A DNA stretch of 6,301 nucleotides from Candidatus Saccharimonadota bacterium (GCA_020428115.1 JAGQNJ010000039.1:1-6301), one strand, 5' to 3'; shown: positions 1-6,144, numbered from the stretch's first letter. Notes: generated by a model from the sequence alone, not told the origin. Translations and numbers: made by a program.

Positions 1-45
1 GGCGTTTTCCTCAAAATAGGTTCTAGCCTTGTCGTACAAGAACAC
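1..45 (-). CDS. Possible 5' end of an unidentified gene (partial)
   Basis: On the minus strand, after in-frame stops just downstream of the 298-residue gene, a frame opens with TTG-GTG and runs off the left edge. From the GTG it reads MFLYDKARTYFEENA, which is protein-like in composition. A TTG at 46-48 is an alternative start. There is no convincing Shine-Dalgarno sequence. A TAAAAT hexamer at 54-59 (minus) would give a nearly leaderless transcript, as at other starts in this window, or the gene may simply be co-transcribed with its upstream neighbour. Fifteen codons are too few to assign a family. Confidence 0.35.
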   Translation of the reverse strand, partial: MFLYDKARTYFEENA

Positions 46-63
46 CAAGTTTTATTTTAATTA

Positions 64-960
64 TTATCCTAGAATATCGAGTAGCTTTTCAGTTCTTTGA
101 TCCAAGCGTCTGGTGGCGTGTTCGGAACCCGCTTGCTCCGAAGCGCACTCTCTAGCTATTGTGCCAAGTGGAATACGCTTTGTTTGGCCATTACTATTTG
201 GCAGGGCCAGATCATCACAGAGGTTCACAAGCGCGACATCTTCGTTATAGATGTAGGAATTACCGTTAGCTGTAGTTTTTATCTGTACTTTGTAGGCTCT
301 CTCGGGCGTTGACTCGGTGTCAGTCTGTGCCCAAACCGATATATCCCAAGATGTCCGTCGACGATATGCAGCATTGCCACGGTCTTCGGTGAACGAGGAT
401 GATGTGGCAAGCCAGCTTCTATCCCCAAGCTGTAGACCAAAACGTTGCAAGAGCAGCCATGCTTCTACCTCTGCAAGTTGCCCAGTGACCGTCATATTAT
501 AATCAGATTTAACTCGTTGCACTTGGCTTGACAGCTCTTCGGTCATACCCAGTGCTAGATCAAGCATTTGTGTATACGATTCCTCTACTACCCTAGCCGG
601 GGGGAGAATCTCGGGAGCCAATAGCCTCCATTGATATAGGTCGCGCTGAGCCAAACTAAACGCAGCACCAAAGCCCTCACCATGCCCTTCGCCCGCTTGG
701 TGGAGACCCATGGCTCTGTTCCAATGGCTATCCGCTTCTGCAAAAAGTTCAAGAGCAGCTTCTGGATTCGGCTGTTCAAAGGCGAGCTCCAGGAACATAT
801 CACCAGTTATTCCTTGGGCGCCAGTCTTTTGCAGGCGGCCAAACTTTTGTGCGGCTGCGAGCTTTTCCTCATAAGTCCCATACTGAAAGGTAGTCAGTAC
901 TTGAGCGAAGCCTGGATAACCGAAACTAGCTCGCTCAATTTGTGTCTGCTCTCCTGACAT
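64..960 (-). CDS. Uncharacterised 298-aa protein with a PD-(D/E)XK-nuclease-like C-terminal half
   Basis: I do not recognise this as a named family. Residues 1-150 are mostly helical and charged, with no signal peptide or membrane segment. Residues 160-230 carry the spaced residues of a PD-(D/E)XK nuclease core: a helix with glutamates (E164, E166), then an aspartate in a short strand (D206 in SWDISVW), then a strand ending in Q226-I-K228 (YKVQIKTT). The Q-x-K form is a known variant of the (D/E)-x-K motif in divergent members of that superfamily. The C-terminal 60 residues are polar with no recognised motif. The ATG at 960 has no Shine-Dalgarno sequence; an AGGAG lies inside codons 3-4 and cannot serve this start. 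The stop is a double TAA (61-66), followed closely by the possible next gene at the left edge. A nuclease role is inference from the motif pattern; it could also be an inactive or unrelated alpha/beta domain. Confidence 0.75.
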   Translation of the reverse strand: MSGEQTQIERASFGYPGFAQVLTTFQYGTYEEKLAAAQKFGRLQKTGAQGITGDMFLELAFEQPNPEAALELFAEADSHWNRAMGLHQAGEGHGEGFGAAFSLAQRDLYQWRLLAPEILPPARVVEESYTQMLDLALGMTEELSSQVQRVKSDYNMTVTGQLAEVEAWLLLQRFGLQLGDRSWLATSSSFTEDRGNAAYRRRTSWDISVWAQTDTESTPERAYKVQIKTTANGNSYIYNEDVALVNLCDDLALPNSNGQTKRIPLGTIARECASEQAGSEHATRRLDQRTEKLLDILG

Positions 961-986
961 AATTTATAAACAGTAACATATTTTGT

Positions 987-992
987 AGTATA
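987..992 (-). promoter_or_regulatory. Candidate -10 box for the 298-aa gene
   Basis: TATACT on the minus strand predicts transcription starting near 980, giving a leader of about 20 AT-rich bases with no Shine-Dalgarno sequence before the ATG at 960. There is no TGn extension and no good -35. A second AT-rich run (TATAAA, 963-968) sits only two bases from the ATG, too close to give a transcript containing the whole start codon. Assignment is tentative. Confidence 0.35.
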
Positions 993-1068
993 GTGCAATC
1001 TTACATGGTGTTGCGGCCAGCTTACTTGGCGCGCTGAATTATTATGTCTGATTTATTAAATACTGAAG

Positions 1069-1854
1069 TCATTTTTTGAGCACCCAAATCATGAAGGCTG
1101 GTATGCGAGATAGTTGTTCAAACATATCAGGATTGGCTTGCTGCATGTCGGGAGCTGGTTGTGGCTCAACAACTTTTTCTATAGTGAAGCCTGCTGAACG
1201 AATTTGCTCAATCATCTTGCCGAAAGTTCTGTGGTATACAACAACTTCCATATCACCCAGTGTGCCTTCAATTGGTTTAACTCCACCATCTTTCACGACA
1301 AGATAGTCTCCAAAGATAGTGCGCTTCCCTGTTTCCAGTTCAATCTTCCTGCCAAGATATGCATATTTTGCTTGGTCATCTTTCGTGTATTCCACAGCAG
1401 TGTCTATTGGGTGTCCACAAGAAAATACATATGTTCCATGCGGGCGTAGCACCCGACGTGCCTCTTTTAGCGCCGGTGTCCAGTCATCTACATAGTGAAT
1501 GGCTAGACTCGAATATGCGAGGTCGAAGCTCTCATCAGGAAAATCAAGTTTTTCCATGTCCATTTCGAGAAAACTAATGTCTGGATTCTCTCTTTTTGCT
1601 ATATCCAGCAGGCCACTAGAGATATCTATACCGATTACTTTTCTTGCGCCATTGTCTGCTAGCCAACGACTATCGACACCACTACCACAGCCAATGCTTA
1701 AAACATCGAGGTCTTCAAGGTTTGGTAGTTCGGCTCGAATCGCTGGTTTTTCATACTGTGAATGAAAAATGCTGTCGCTTGGGTTTGTAACGTGCTGGTG
1801 GTATTGCTCGGCATTCGCATTATAATGCTTAGCAGTGTTCATATCTGTTGGCAT
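1069..1854 (-). CDS. Class I SAM-dependent methyltransferase
   Basis: This 261-residue protein has a Rossmann-type methyltransferase domain of the Methyltransf_11/25 kind. The SAM-binding glycine loop is LSIGCGSG (52-59). The acidic residue expected to contact the SAM ribose is D77 in GIDIS, with D99 following in the adenine-binding loop region. The motif IV region is DLAYSSLAIHYV (111-122), and the post-motif strand is LRPHGTYVFS (136-145). The C-terminal stretch VVYHRTFGKMIEQIRSAGF (205-223) and a hydrophobic end match small-molecule methyltransferases that act on soluble substrates. The substrate cannot be read from sequence. The start at 1854 is preferred over the ATG four codons in because the promoter places +1 exactly on it; no Shine-Dalgarno sequence precedes either. 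It lies downstream of the four-gene operon in the same direction but has its own promoter, so it is probably expressed separately as well as by readthrough. Confidence 0.93.
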   Translation of the reverse strand: MPTDMNTAKHYNANAEQYHQHVTNPSDSIFHSQYEKPAIRAELPNLEDLDVLSIGCGSGVDSRWLADNGARKVIGIDISSGLLDIAKRENPDISFLEMDMEKLDFPDESFDLAYSSLAIHYVDDWTPALKEARRVLRPHGTYVFSCGHPIDTAVEYTKDDQAKYAYLGRKIELETGKRTIFGDYLVVKDGGVKPIEGTLGDMEVVVYHRTFGKMIEQIRSAGFTIEKVVEPQPAPDMQQANPDMFEQLSRIPAFMIWVLKK

Positions 1855-1860
1855 AGGCGT

Positions 1861-1869
1861 ATTATATCA
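1861..1869 (-). promoter_or_regulatory. Extended -10 promoter of the methyltransferase (leaderless)
   Basis: The minus strand reads TGATATAAT: a TGn extension joined to a perfect TATAAT (1861-1866). Exactly six bases (ACGCCT) separate it from the ATG at 1854, so the usual distance to +1 falls on the A of the start codon. No -35 match is seen at the usual spacing (ATGAGC at 1884-1889), as expected for an extended -10. It lies 17 bases beyond the stop of the preceding operon. Confidence 0.7.
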
Positions 1870-1885
1870 GATGATACCTGTTAGC

Positions 1886-2683
1886 TCATGATTTGCATGT
1901 GCTATACACGGCAGTGGTGAGCGCCTCGAATGGACGGCCTGGGTTCTGGATTTGCCAGACAGCGCAATGCGCTGCTGTTTTGATGCGCCATGACTCAGTT
2001 TGCGGCATGCTTGTTGTACTAACCTCGCCACCTGATGCAACGAACATAAGATCGTTGTGTAGCACAACGAGGTTCACTGCATATGTGTTGGTTAGTTGGT
2101 GTAATTGCTCTGCAAGTGGCAATGCGAGCATGCTGAATTTGATGGGTGTCGGCCACTTTGCAGCTGTACAGAGTTTTTGAAGTTGCGCAATGGTGATAAC
2201 GAGCGTAGTTTGTGGACGCTCCAGAATACCAGCGGGCTGATTGGTAAAGTAGTCTGCGCTATCTTTAGTTATCGTGAGCAGGCCATTATATTTGCCAATG
2301 AAAGATTCGAGCAAAATAGCTGTCTCGCTGTTGCGTCCTAGATCACCTGCTAGCAGTACTCCGTCTGCCCAGGTAGCAAAGGCCAGCCATTCGCCGAGCG
2401 CCTGTTTGCTGAAACTACCCGAATTATTACATGGCGCGAATTCAGTATTTTCGATAAGCTGCCCGATTGTCTTTTGGAGTGCATTTGGGAGCAGGACTTT
2501 TGTAGTTCCAATGCCTGCTTTGGCGGCTTGGTCGTAGGCCTCTGCAGGTGCTGCAAAGCCATGGAGATTACCGCCGACAACCAAGAGCTTACCCGCTAGG
2601 CGCTTGTTCTCGGGTCGGCTCCAAAGTAGGTCTTCAAAGAGTGCTTGGTTATTCGCTTGTTTCTGCCAGTACGTATGATCCAT
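1886..2683 (-). CDS. Degenerate NAD(P)H-hydrate dehydratase-like (YjeF C-domain, ribokinase-fold) protein
   Basis: From the chosen start the protein has 265 residues. It follows the plan of the YjeF C-terminal/NnrD family, which repairs hydrated NAD(P)H using ADP or ATP. The order is a glycine-rich strand GKLLVVGGNLHG (31-42), an alanine-rich helix plus AGIGTTKVLLP (56-66), VLLAGDLGRN (109-118) in place of the family's GPGLG loop, ITKDSADYF (138-146) in place of DADAL, and PFEALTTAVY (251-260), matching the end of the last helix. The catalytic GxGD before that helix is absent; RIKTAAH stands there, so the canonical reaction is doubtful. The frame stays open to an ATG at 2758, but the ATG at 2683 is better: it has a GGAG seven bases upstream and begins where family similarity begins. 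It overlaps the end of the HAD gene by 35 bases and closes the operon. It may be a non-enzymatic or repurposed kinase-fold protein. Confidence 0.65.
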   Translation of the reverse strand: MDHTYWQKQANNQALFEDLLWSRPENKRLAGKLLVVGGNLHGFAAPAEAYDQAAKAGIGTTKVLLPNALQKTIGQLIENTEFAPCNNSGSFSKQALGEWLAFATWADGVLLAGDLGRNSETAILLESFIGKYNGLLTITKDSADYFTNQPAGILERPQTTLVITIAQLQKLCTAAKWPTPIKFSMLALPLAEQLHQLTNTYAVNLVVLHNDLMFVASGGEVSTTSMPQTESWRIKTAAHCAVWQIQNPGRPFEALTTAVYSTCKS

Positions 2684-3371
2684 CTCGTGGCTCCAGTTTG
2701 TATACGACGTTTTTACGCTCAATGACAATTGGCCACTTGTGTTGCTGGGCCAAGTCAAATAATTCCTGGTCGGGGTTAAACGCTATCGGGTGGTCAACCA
2801 TTGCAAGCATTGGTGCGTCTGTTCGGCTGTCGCCCACCGCATAGCTGCCCGTACGGCTAAGACCATGCTGCTTTATTAGCTGGTTGAGGGTTTGCTCCTT
2901 GTTGTGGCTAGCGATTATTCGCTTGCCAGTAAAACGGTTGCCCGCGCGCTCGTATTCACTGCCAACCCATATATCAAAGCCGAATTGTTTTGCAACATGC
3001 TGGACTAATTCGGTATGCGAACCAGAGATAGCAATAAGCGTATACCCTTTGGCTTTGAGCCTTTTCGCTAAGCTCCTCGTGTAAGTATAAACTTGCGACT
3101 TGTATTCTTCGGCGACTCTGTTGACGGCTTTATCGAACTGCGCGGCTGATAAGTTTGGTAGAGCAGATTCGTACACACGTATGAGTTCTTTCTCGTAAGC
3201 TTTGAATGCTTCTGGATGTTCGCGTCGTTTCCAGATCATGCGAGCATCATGCAGGCGTTGCCTTGCTTCGCTTCCTAGCAGTTCATCCTGGGCAAGTTTG
3301 TCAACAACGGCGTGGTAGAGCTGCCAACGAATCAGCGTGCCATCAATGTCAAATGCAGCGAAGCGTTTCAT
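2649..3371 (-). CDS. HAD-superfamily subfamily IB phosphatase (SerB-like)
   Basis: This 240-residue cytosolic hydrolase has all four HAD motifs. Motif I is D8-x-D10-G-T near the N-terminus (nucleophile D8, acid/base D10). Motif II is S116 in TLIAISGS. Motif III is K158 in HNKEQTL. Motif IV is GDSRTD (180-185). The helical cap between motifs I and II (about 20-100) and the spacing fit subfamily IB, which includes phosphoserine phosphatase. HAD-IB enzymes dephosphorylate small metabolites through a phospho-aspartate intermediate; the substrate here is not predictable, and SerB itself is not claimed. The start overlaps the stop of the HD gene in ATGA, so translation is probably coupled; a weak GGAA lies just upstream. 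Its 3' end contains the ribosome binding site of the next gene. Confidence 0.9.
   Translation of the reverse strand: MKRFAAFDIDGTLIRWQLYHAVVDKLAQDELLGSEARQRLHDARMIWKRREHPEAFKAYEKELIRVYESALPNLSAAQFDKAVNRVAEEYKSQVYTYTRSLAKRLKAKGYTLIAISGSHTELVQHVAKQFGFDIWVGSEYERAGNRFTGKRIIASHNKEQTLNQLIKQHGLSRTGSYAVGDSRTDAPMLAMVDHPIAFNPDQELFDLAQQHKWPIVIERKNVVYKLEPRDGSYVLAETSE
2691..2694 (-). promoter_or_regulatory. Shine-Dalgarno GGAG that decides the start at 2683
   Basis: GGAG on the minus strand is separated by seven bases (CCACGAG) from the ATG at 2683. It lies inside the 3' end of the HAD gene. It is the only good Shine-Dalgarno match before a gene start in this window and favours the 2683 start over the in-frame ATG at 2758. 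Confidence 0.7.
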
Positions 3372-3970
3372 TGCTTCCAGTCACCACTATTGAGGCGGTT
3401 TTGTGGTGCCTTGATATGCCAATCGTGCGGGCTGTGGGCATCAGACCAGATAAGTTTATGGAGTTTTTGGGCGGTTTTGGTATAGAGTTTATTATCGCCC
3501 ACAAACTTGCGCTGGGTGGTCCAGAGCTTTTTGAGCTCATTGCCCCGTGCCCCCTGTTCTCGCAGGTCAAGATCGACATCCAGATTATCAGCATCCTTAA
3601 CGATCTTTGCCTCGAGTGACTCGCGGGCTTCGTATTCTTCCCACAGCGCAAGCATTTCCTTGCCGAGTGATGTTTTGAGTAGCATGTCGCGGACGGCTTT
3701 ATGTTCGTTGCGCTCAACGTATTGACGTGCTAGATAGTCGACATCACCGGTTCTGCTTTCGCCAATATCGTGCACGAGAGCCATCTTGATGATGGTGTCA
3801 GTAGCCGTTGCCTTCTCATGCTTCGCAAGGATCATCGCAATCCAGGCAACACGGTAATGGTGTTCTGTAAGATTGGCTACACCTTGCAAGTGAAACCTAA
3901 CCCACTGTCGATCAAGAAGTCGCAGTGCGCCAAGCTCATAGAGTAGGTCTAAATCATTCTGTAGGCTCAT
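3368..3970 (-). CDS. HD-domain phosphohydrolase (YfbR/HDDC2-like, HD_3)
   Basis: This 200-residue all-helical protein has a full HD metal site: H37/H38 in TEHHYRVAW, the H67-D68 doublet in ALVHDIGE with E71 following, and KDADNLD (125-131) carrying the distal aspartate. The E-H near residue 36 and the HDIGE then KDAD spacing match the HD_3/YfbR-like group, whose characterised members are 5'-nucleotidases acting on deoxynucleoside monophosphates. Nucleotide specificity is inference from family. The C-terminal 30 residues are polar with no known motif. It is second in the operon: its ATG overlaps the exonuclease III stop (ATGA at 3967-3970) and its own TGA overlaps the HAD start. There is no Shine-Dalgarno sequence, so it probably depends on translational coupling. 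Confidence 0.9.
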   Translation of the reverse strand: MSLQNDLDLLYELGALRLLDRQWVRFHLQGVANLTEHHYRVAWIAMILAKHEKATATDTIIKMALVHDIGESRTGDVDYLARQYVERNEHKAVRDMLLKTSLGKEMLALWEEYEARESLEAKIVKDADNLDVDLDLREQGARGNELKKLWTTQRKFVGDNKLYTKTAQKLHKLIWSDAHSPHDWHIKAPQNRLNSGDWKQ

Positions 3971-4761
3971 AGGGCAATTGTAACACTCACTGGGCAGTGG
4001 TCGGAGCCCATTTGTTTAGCATGAATTTCGGCCTTTGTGACTTTGCTCTGCAGGCTTTTTGACACCATGACATAATCGATACGCCAGCCAACATTGCGAG
4101 CACGGGCATTTGCCCAGTGTGTCCACCAGGTGTAATGACCATCGCCCTTGGTAAACATTCTGAAGGTATCTACAAAACCAGCATCGATAAAATTTTGGAA
4201 GCCTTGGCGCTCTTCGACCGTGTAGCCCTTCTTGCCTTCGTTGGGCTTTGGTCGTGCAAGGTCGTCCTCGGTGTGGGCAACATTTAGGTCGCCGCAAAAT
4301 ACCACGGGTTTATCAGCCTCTAGAGATTTGCAGTAGTCGAGGAATGCCGGATCCCAGTGCTTTGCGCGCAGAGGCAGTCGACTGAGATCATCCTTGGCAT
4401 TTGGCGTATACACACTCACCACAAAAAATGTATCGAACTCGGCCGTGATAACTCGACCTTCTTTATTTGGGTCGCCATAGCCATCGGTCAGGTTGTACTT
4501 GTTCACGACTTCATCAGGTAGTCCGTGGGTAACCTTCATTGGTTTTTGTTTAGTGAAGATGGCAGTTCCGCTGTAGCCTTTTTTGTCGGCACTGTTCCAG
4601 TATTCTTCGTAGCCAGGCGCATCTACCTCGGATTGATCCTGGTTGGCTTTAGTTTCTTGCAGGCAGAGGATATCAGGGTTGTACTTTTTGATGAATTTTT
4701 GGAACTCGCCTTTATTCCACGCGGCTCGGATTCCGTTTACATTCCACGAAAATATAGTCAT
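3967..4761 (-). CDS. xth: Exodeoxyribonuclease III / class II AP endonuclease
   Basis: This 264-residue protein is close to the usual length of the family (E. coli ExoIII has 268). It belongs to the endonuclease/exonuclease/phosphatase fold and cuts DNA 5' to abasic sites and degrades 3' ends in base excision repair, using Mg2+. Visible active-site motifs in order are WNVNGIR (N7, N9), LQETK with metal ligand E36, Y118 in SVYTPN, GDLN (D158, N160), NVGWRIDYV with D229, and the C-terminal GSDHCPV with the D254-H255 pair. All expected catalytic residues are present, so it should be active. It is first in the four-gene minus-strand operon and divergent from pyrH. The ATG at 4761 has no Shine-Dalgarno sequence but sits six bases after a TATACT. 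Confidence 0.96.
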   Translation of the reverse strand: MTIFSWNVNGIRAAWNKGEFQKFIKKYNPDILCLQETKANQDQSEVDAPGYEEYWNSADKKGYSGTAIFTKQKPMKVTHGLPDEVVNKYNLTDGYGDPNKEGRVITAEFDTFFVVSVYTPNAKDDLSRLPLRAKHWDPAFLDYCKSLEADKPVVFCGDLNVAHTEDDLARPKPNEGKKGYTVEERQGFQNFIDAGFVDTFRMFTKGDGHYTWWTHWANARARNVGWRIDYVMVSKSLQSKVTKAEIHAKQMGSDHCPVSVTIAL

Positions 4762-4767
4762 AGGTAA

Positions 4768-4773
4768 AGTATA
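4768..4773 (-). promoter_or_regulatory. -10 box of the exonuclease III operon (leaderless)
   Basis: TATACT on the minus strand is followed by six bases (TTACCT) and then the ATG at 4761, so predicted +1 is the A of the start codon. The hexamer at the -35 position with a 17-base spacer (TAGCAG, 4791-4796) is a poor match. It overlaps the pyrH extended -10 on the other strand. Confidence 0.6.
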
Positions 4774-4791
4774 GCGTTTCAGAGGTGAATC

Positions 4792-4800
4792 TGCTAGACT
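4792..4800 (+). promoter_or_regulatory. Extended -10 promoter of pyrH
   Basis: TGCTAGACT on the plus strand is a TGn extension plus TAGACT, which keeps the conserved TA and final T. The usual distance puts +1 near 4807, giving a leader of about four bases before the ATG at 4811. There is no Shine-Dalgarno sequence in reach; the nearest purine run (AGAGGTG from 4781) is too far away and upstream of the predicted +1. No -35 is recognised. Confidence 0.5.
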
Positions 4801-4810
4801 GACTCGTTAG

Positions 4811-5524
4811 ATGAGCGTTAAGTACAAACGAATACTCCTCAAGCTCTCGGGCGAGCAACTTGCTGGCGAGTACGAATCTGGCATTGATCCGAAGCTTGCA
4901 ACCTGGCTAGCCAAGGAAATTAAAACGATATCTCAGTCTGGTTGCGAAGTAGTCATCATGGTGGGCGGTGGTAACTTTGTACGAGGCGCGCAGATTGCTG
5001 GGCATGGTATCAAGCGTGTGACTGGCGATCATATGGGCATGCTTGGCACGATGATTAATGCCTTAGCGCTGACAGATATTTTTGAAGCAAACAAGGTCAA
5101 GACCCGTTGTCTTACCAACATTTTCGCGCAACAAGTTGCGGAGCCATTTGTGCATCGTCTGGCTATAAAACACCTGCAAAAAGGTCGTGTGGTTATTATT
5201 GGTGGCGGCATTGGAAGGCCGTATTTGACTACAGACACGGCTGCAGTATCTCTAGCGCTCGAGCTTGGTTGCGACGCTGTTTTGAAAGCAACAAAAGTTG
5301 ATGGTGTGTACGACAAAGACCCCACAAAGCACAAAGATGCCAAGCGTCACGAGCGGCTCGCCTTCCAGCATGCCGTTGAGAATAAAGACATTATGATAAT
5401 GGACAAGGCTGCCATGGGACTCGCAATGGAGCACGGCATGTCAATTATTGTGTTTGATGCACTCAAGCCAGGCAACATTCATAGTGTTGTTGAGGGCAAA
5501 AATATCGGCACGACGATAGCCTAG
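4811..5524 (+). CDS. pyrH: UMP kinase
   Basis: This 237-residue enzyme has the expected length for bacterial UMP kinase, an amino-acid-kinase-fold hexamer that phosphorylates UMP to UDP in pyrimidine nucleotide synthesis. Motifs in order: RILLKLSGE (7-15) with K11, VGGGNFVRG (51-59) of the phosphate-binding loop, DHMGMLGT (73-80) of the UMP site, GGGIGRPYLTTDTAA (131-145) for UMP and phosphate contacts, and KATKVDGVYDKDP (159-171) in the ATP region. Nothing is missing. The start agrees with the family N-terminus. It stands alone, divergent from the exonuclease III operon and convergent with the metallo-hydrolase. The common bacterial rpsB-tsf-pyrH-frr cluster is not present around it. Its TAG stop lies in a CTAG shared with the opposing gene. 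Confidence 0.97.
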   Translation: MSVKYKRILLKLSGEQLAGEYESGIDPKLATWLAKEIKTISQSGCEVVIMVGGGNFVRGAQIAGHGIKRVTGDHMGMLGTMINALALTDIFEANKVKTRCLTNIFAQQVAEPFVHRLAIKHLQKGRVVIIGGGIGRPYLTTDTAAVSLALELGCDAVLKATKVDGVYDKDPTKHKDAKRHERLAFQHAVENKDIMIMDKAAMGLAMEHGMSIIVFDALKPGNIHSVVEGKNIGTTIA

Positions 5525-6144
5525 ATTGCGATTGACTCACCTGTCTGAAGTACGTGCCAGTCGCTTCCGGCGGCCTGCGCGGCTTCGCCCAGAATACGGT
5601 AGTGAACTTCCTCACCAACTGGTGACAACAGCGCATTGTGGATCGGGAACACCCTCTGAGCCTTAGCCGATTTGATAAACTCCCCTGCCTCAGTGACACG
5701 GAGCCAAGGCGCAGCGGCAGGTGCAGCTAGAATTTTGATAGGTTTATGTGGCAGTGTGTATGAATCACCAGGATGGTATAGTGTGCCATCGACAAGGACT
5801 GCGATGTTCTGGAAGCCATCATATAACTCGTGTTCACCGCCGAAAAATTCTAGACTAAAGCCAGCAGCCTCGTATATCTTGCCAATTTCTGGGACCGTAA
5901 CACTAGCGTCTAGTATCTCATCGGCAACTTGCTTGGGCGCAAAAATCATCACACCAGGATTGGCTGCAACGATCTTGCCCACCGTTTCTTTATCGAAGTG
6001 ATCACGGTGTACGTGCGTCAGTATCAATACGGCGATATTTGCGCAGTCTGTGAACGACGGCGAAAACCGCCCGGGGTCAATCACAAGCCGTGCCTCATGA
6101 TCGTGGATATCAAGACACGAGTGCTCATACTTTGTAATTCGCAT
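5521..6144 (-). CDS. Metallo-beta-lactamase-fold hydrolase (UlaG-like)
   Basis: This 207-residue protein matches the small UlaG-like branch of the metallo-beta-lactamase fold (Lactamase_B_2/3 domains). It opens with MRITKYEHSCLDI, typical of that branch. The metal-binding signature is THVHRDH (43-49: H44, H46, D48, H49). Further ligands are H124 and D127 in YHPGDS and H169 in FPIHN, so a dinuclear site looks complete. It is predicted to be cytosolic, with no signal peptide. UlaG itself opens L-ascorbate-6-phosphate lactone, but most homologues lack a known substrate, and none is claimed here. The start at 6144 agrees with the family N-terminus; no Shine-Dalgarno sequence precedes it, and a TATACT lies exactly six bases upstream. 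It converges on pyrH with overlapping stops and diverges from tRNA-Ser. Confidence 0.93.
   Translation of the reverse strand: MRITKYEHSCLDIHDHEARLVIDPGRFSPSFTDCANIAVLILTHVHRDHFDKETVGKIVAANPGVMIFAPKQVADEILDASVTVPEIGKIYEAAGFSLEFFGGEHELYDGFQNIAVLVDGTLYHPGDSYTLPHKPIKILAAPAAAPWLRVTEAGEFIKSAKAQRVFPIHNALLSPVGEEVHYRILGEAAQAAGSDWHVLQTGESIAI

Noticed and set aside
1010..1036. GC-rich patch (TTGCGGCCAGC...GGCGCGCTG) as a terminator of the methyltransferase
   Set aside because: The two arms are not complementary to each other and no T run follows in the minus direction.
1870..1881. Short inverted repeat TATCA-TC-TGATA after the four-gene operon
   Set aside because: The loop is too small, the stem is AT-rich and there is no T tract; it more likely reflects the AT-rich promoter region.
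2684..2758. 25-residue N-terminal extension of the ribokinase-fold protein
   Set aside because: The extension lies wholly within the HAD gene, and the ATG at 2683 has a well-placed GGAG.
3206..3619. 137-codon plus-strand open frame
   Set aside because: It is antisense to the HAD and HD genes, which carry full motif sets; its product is Cys/Arg/Leu-rich with no family signature and no start signal.
4016..4297. 93-codon minus-strand frame inside exonuclease III
   Set aside because: It is an alternate frame of a gene with complete catalytic motifs; the product is basic, Cys-rich and shadow-like.
4525..4767. 80-codon plus-strand frame reaching the pyrH promoter region
   Set aside because: It is antisense to the exonuclease III N-terminus with no supporting start signal or recognisable product.
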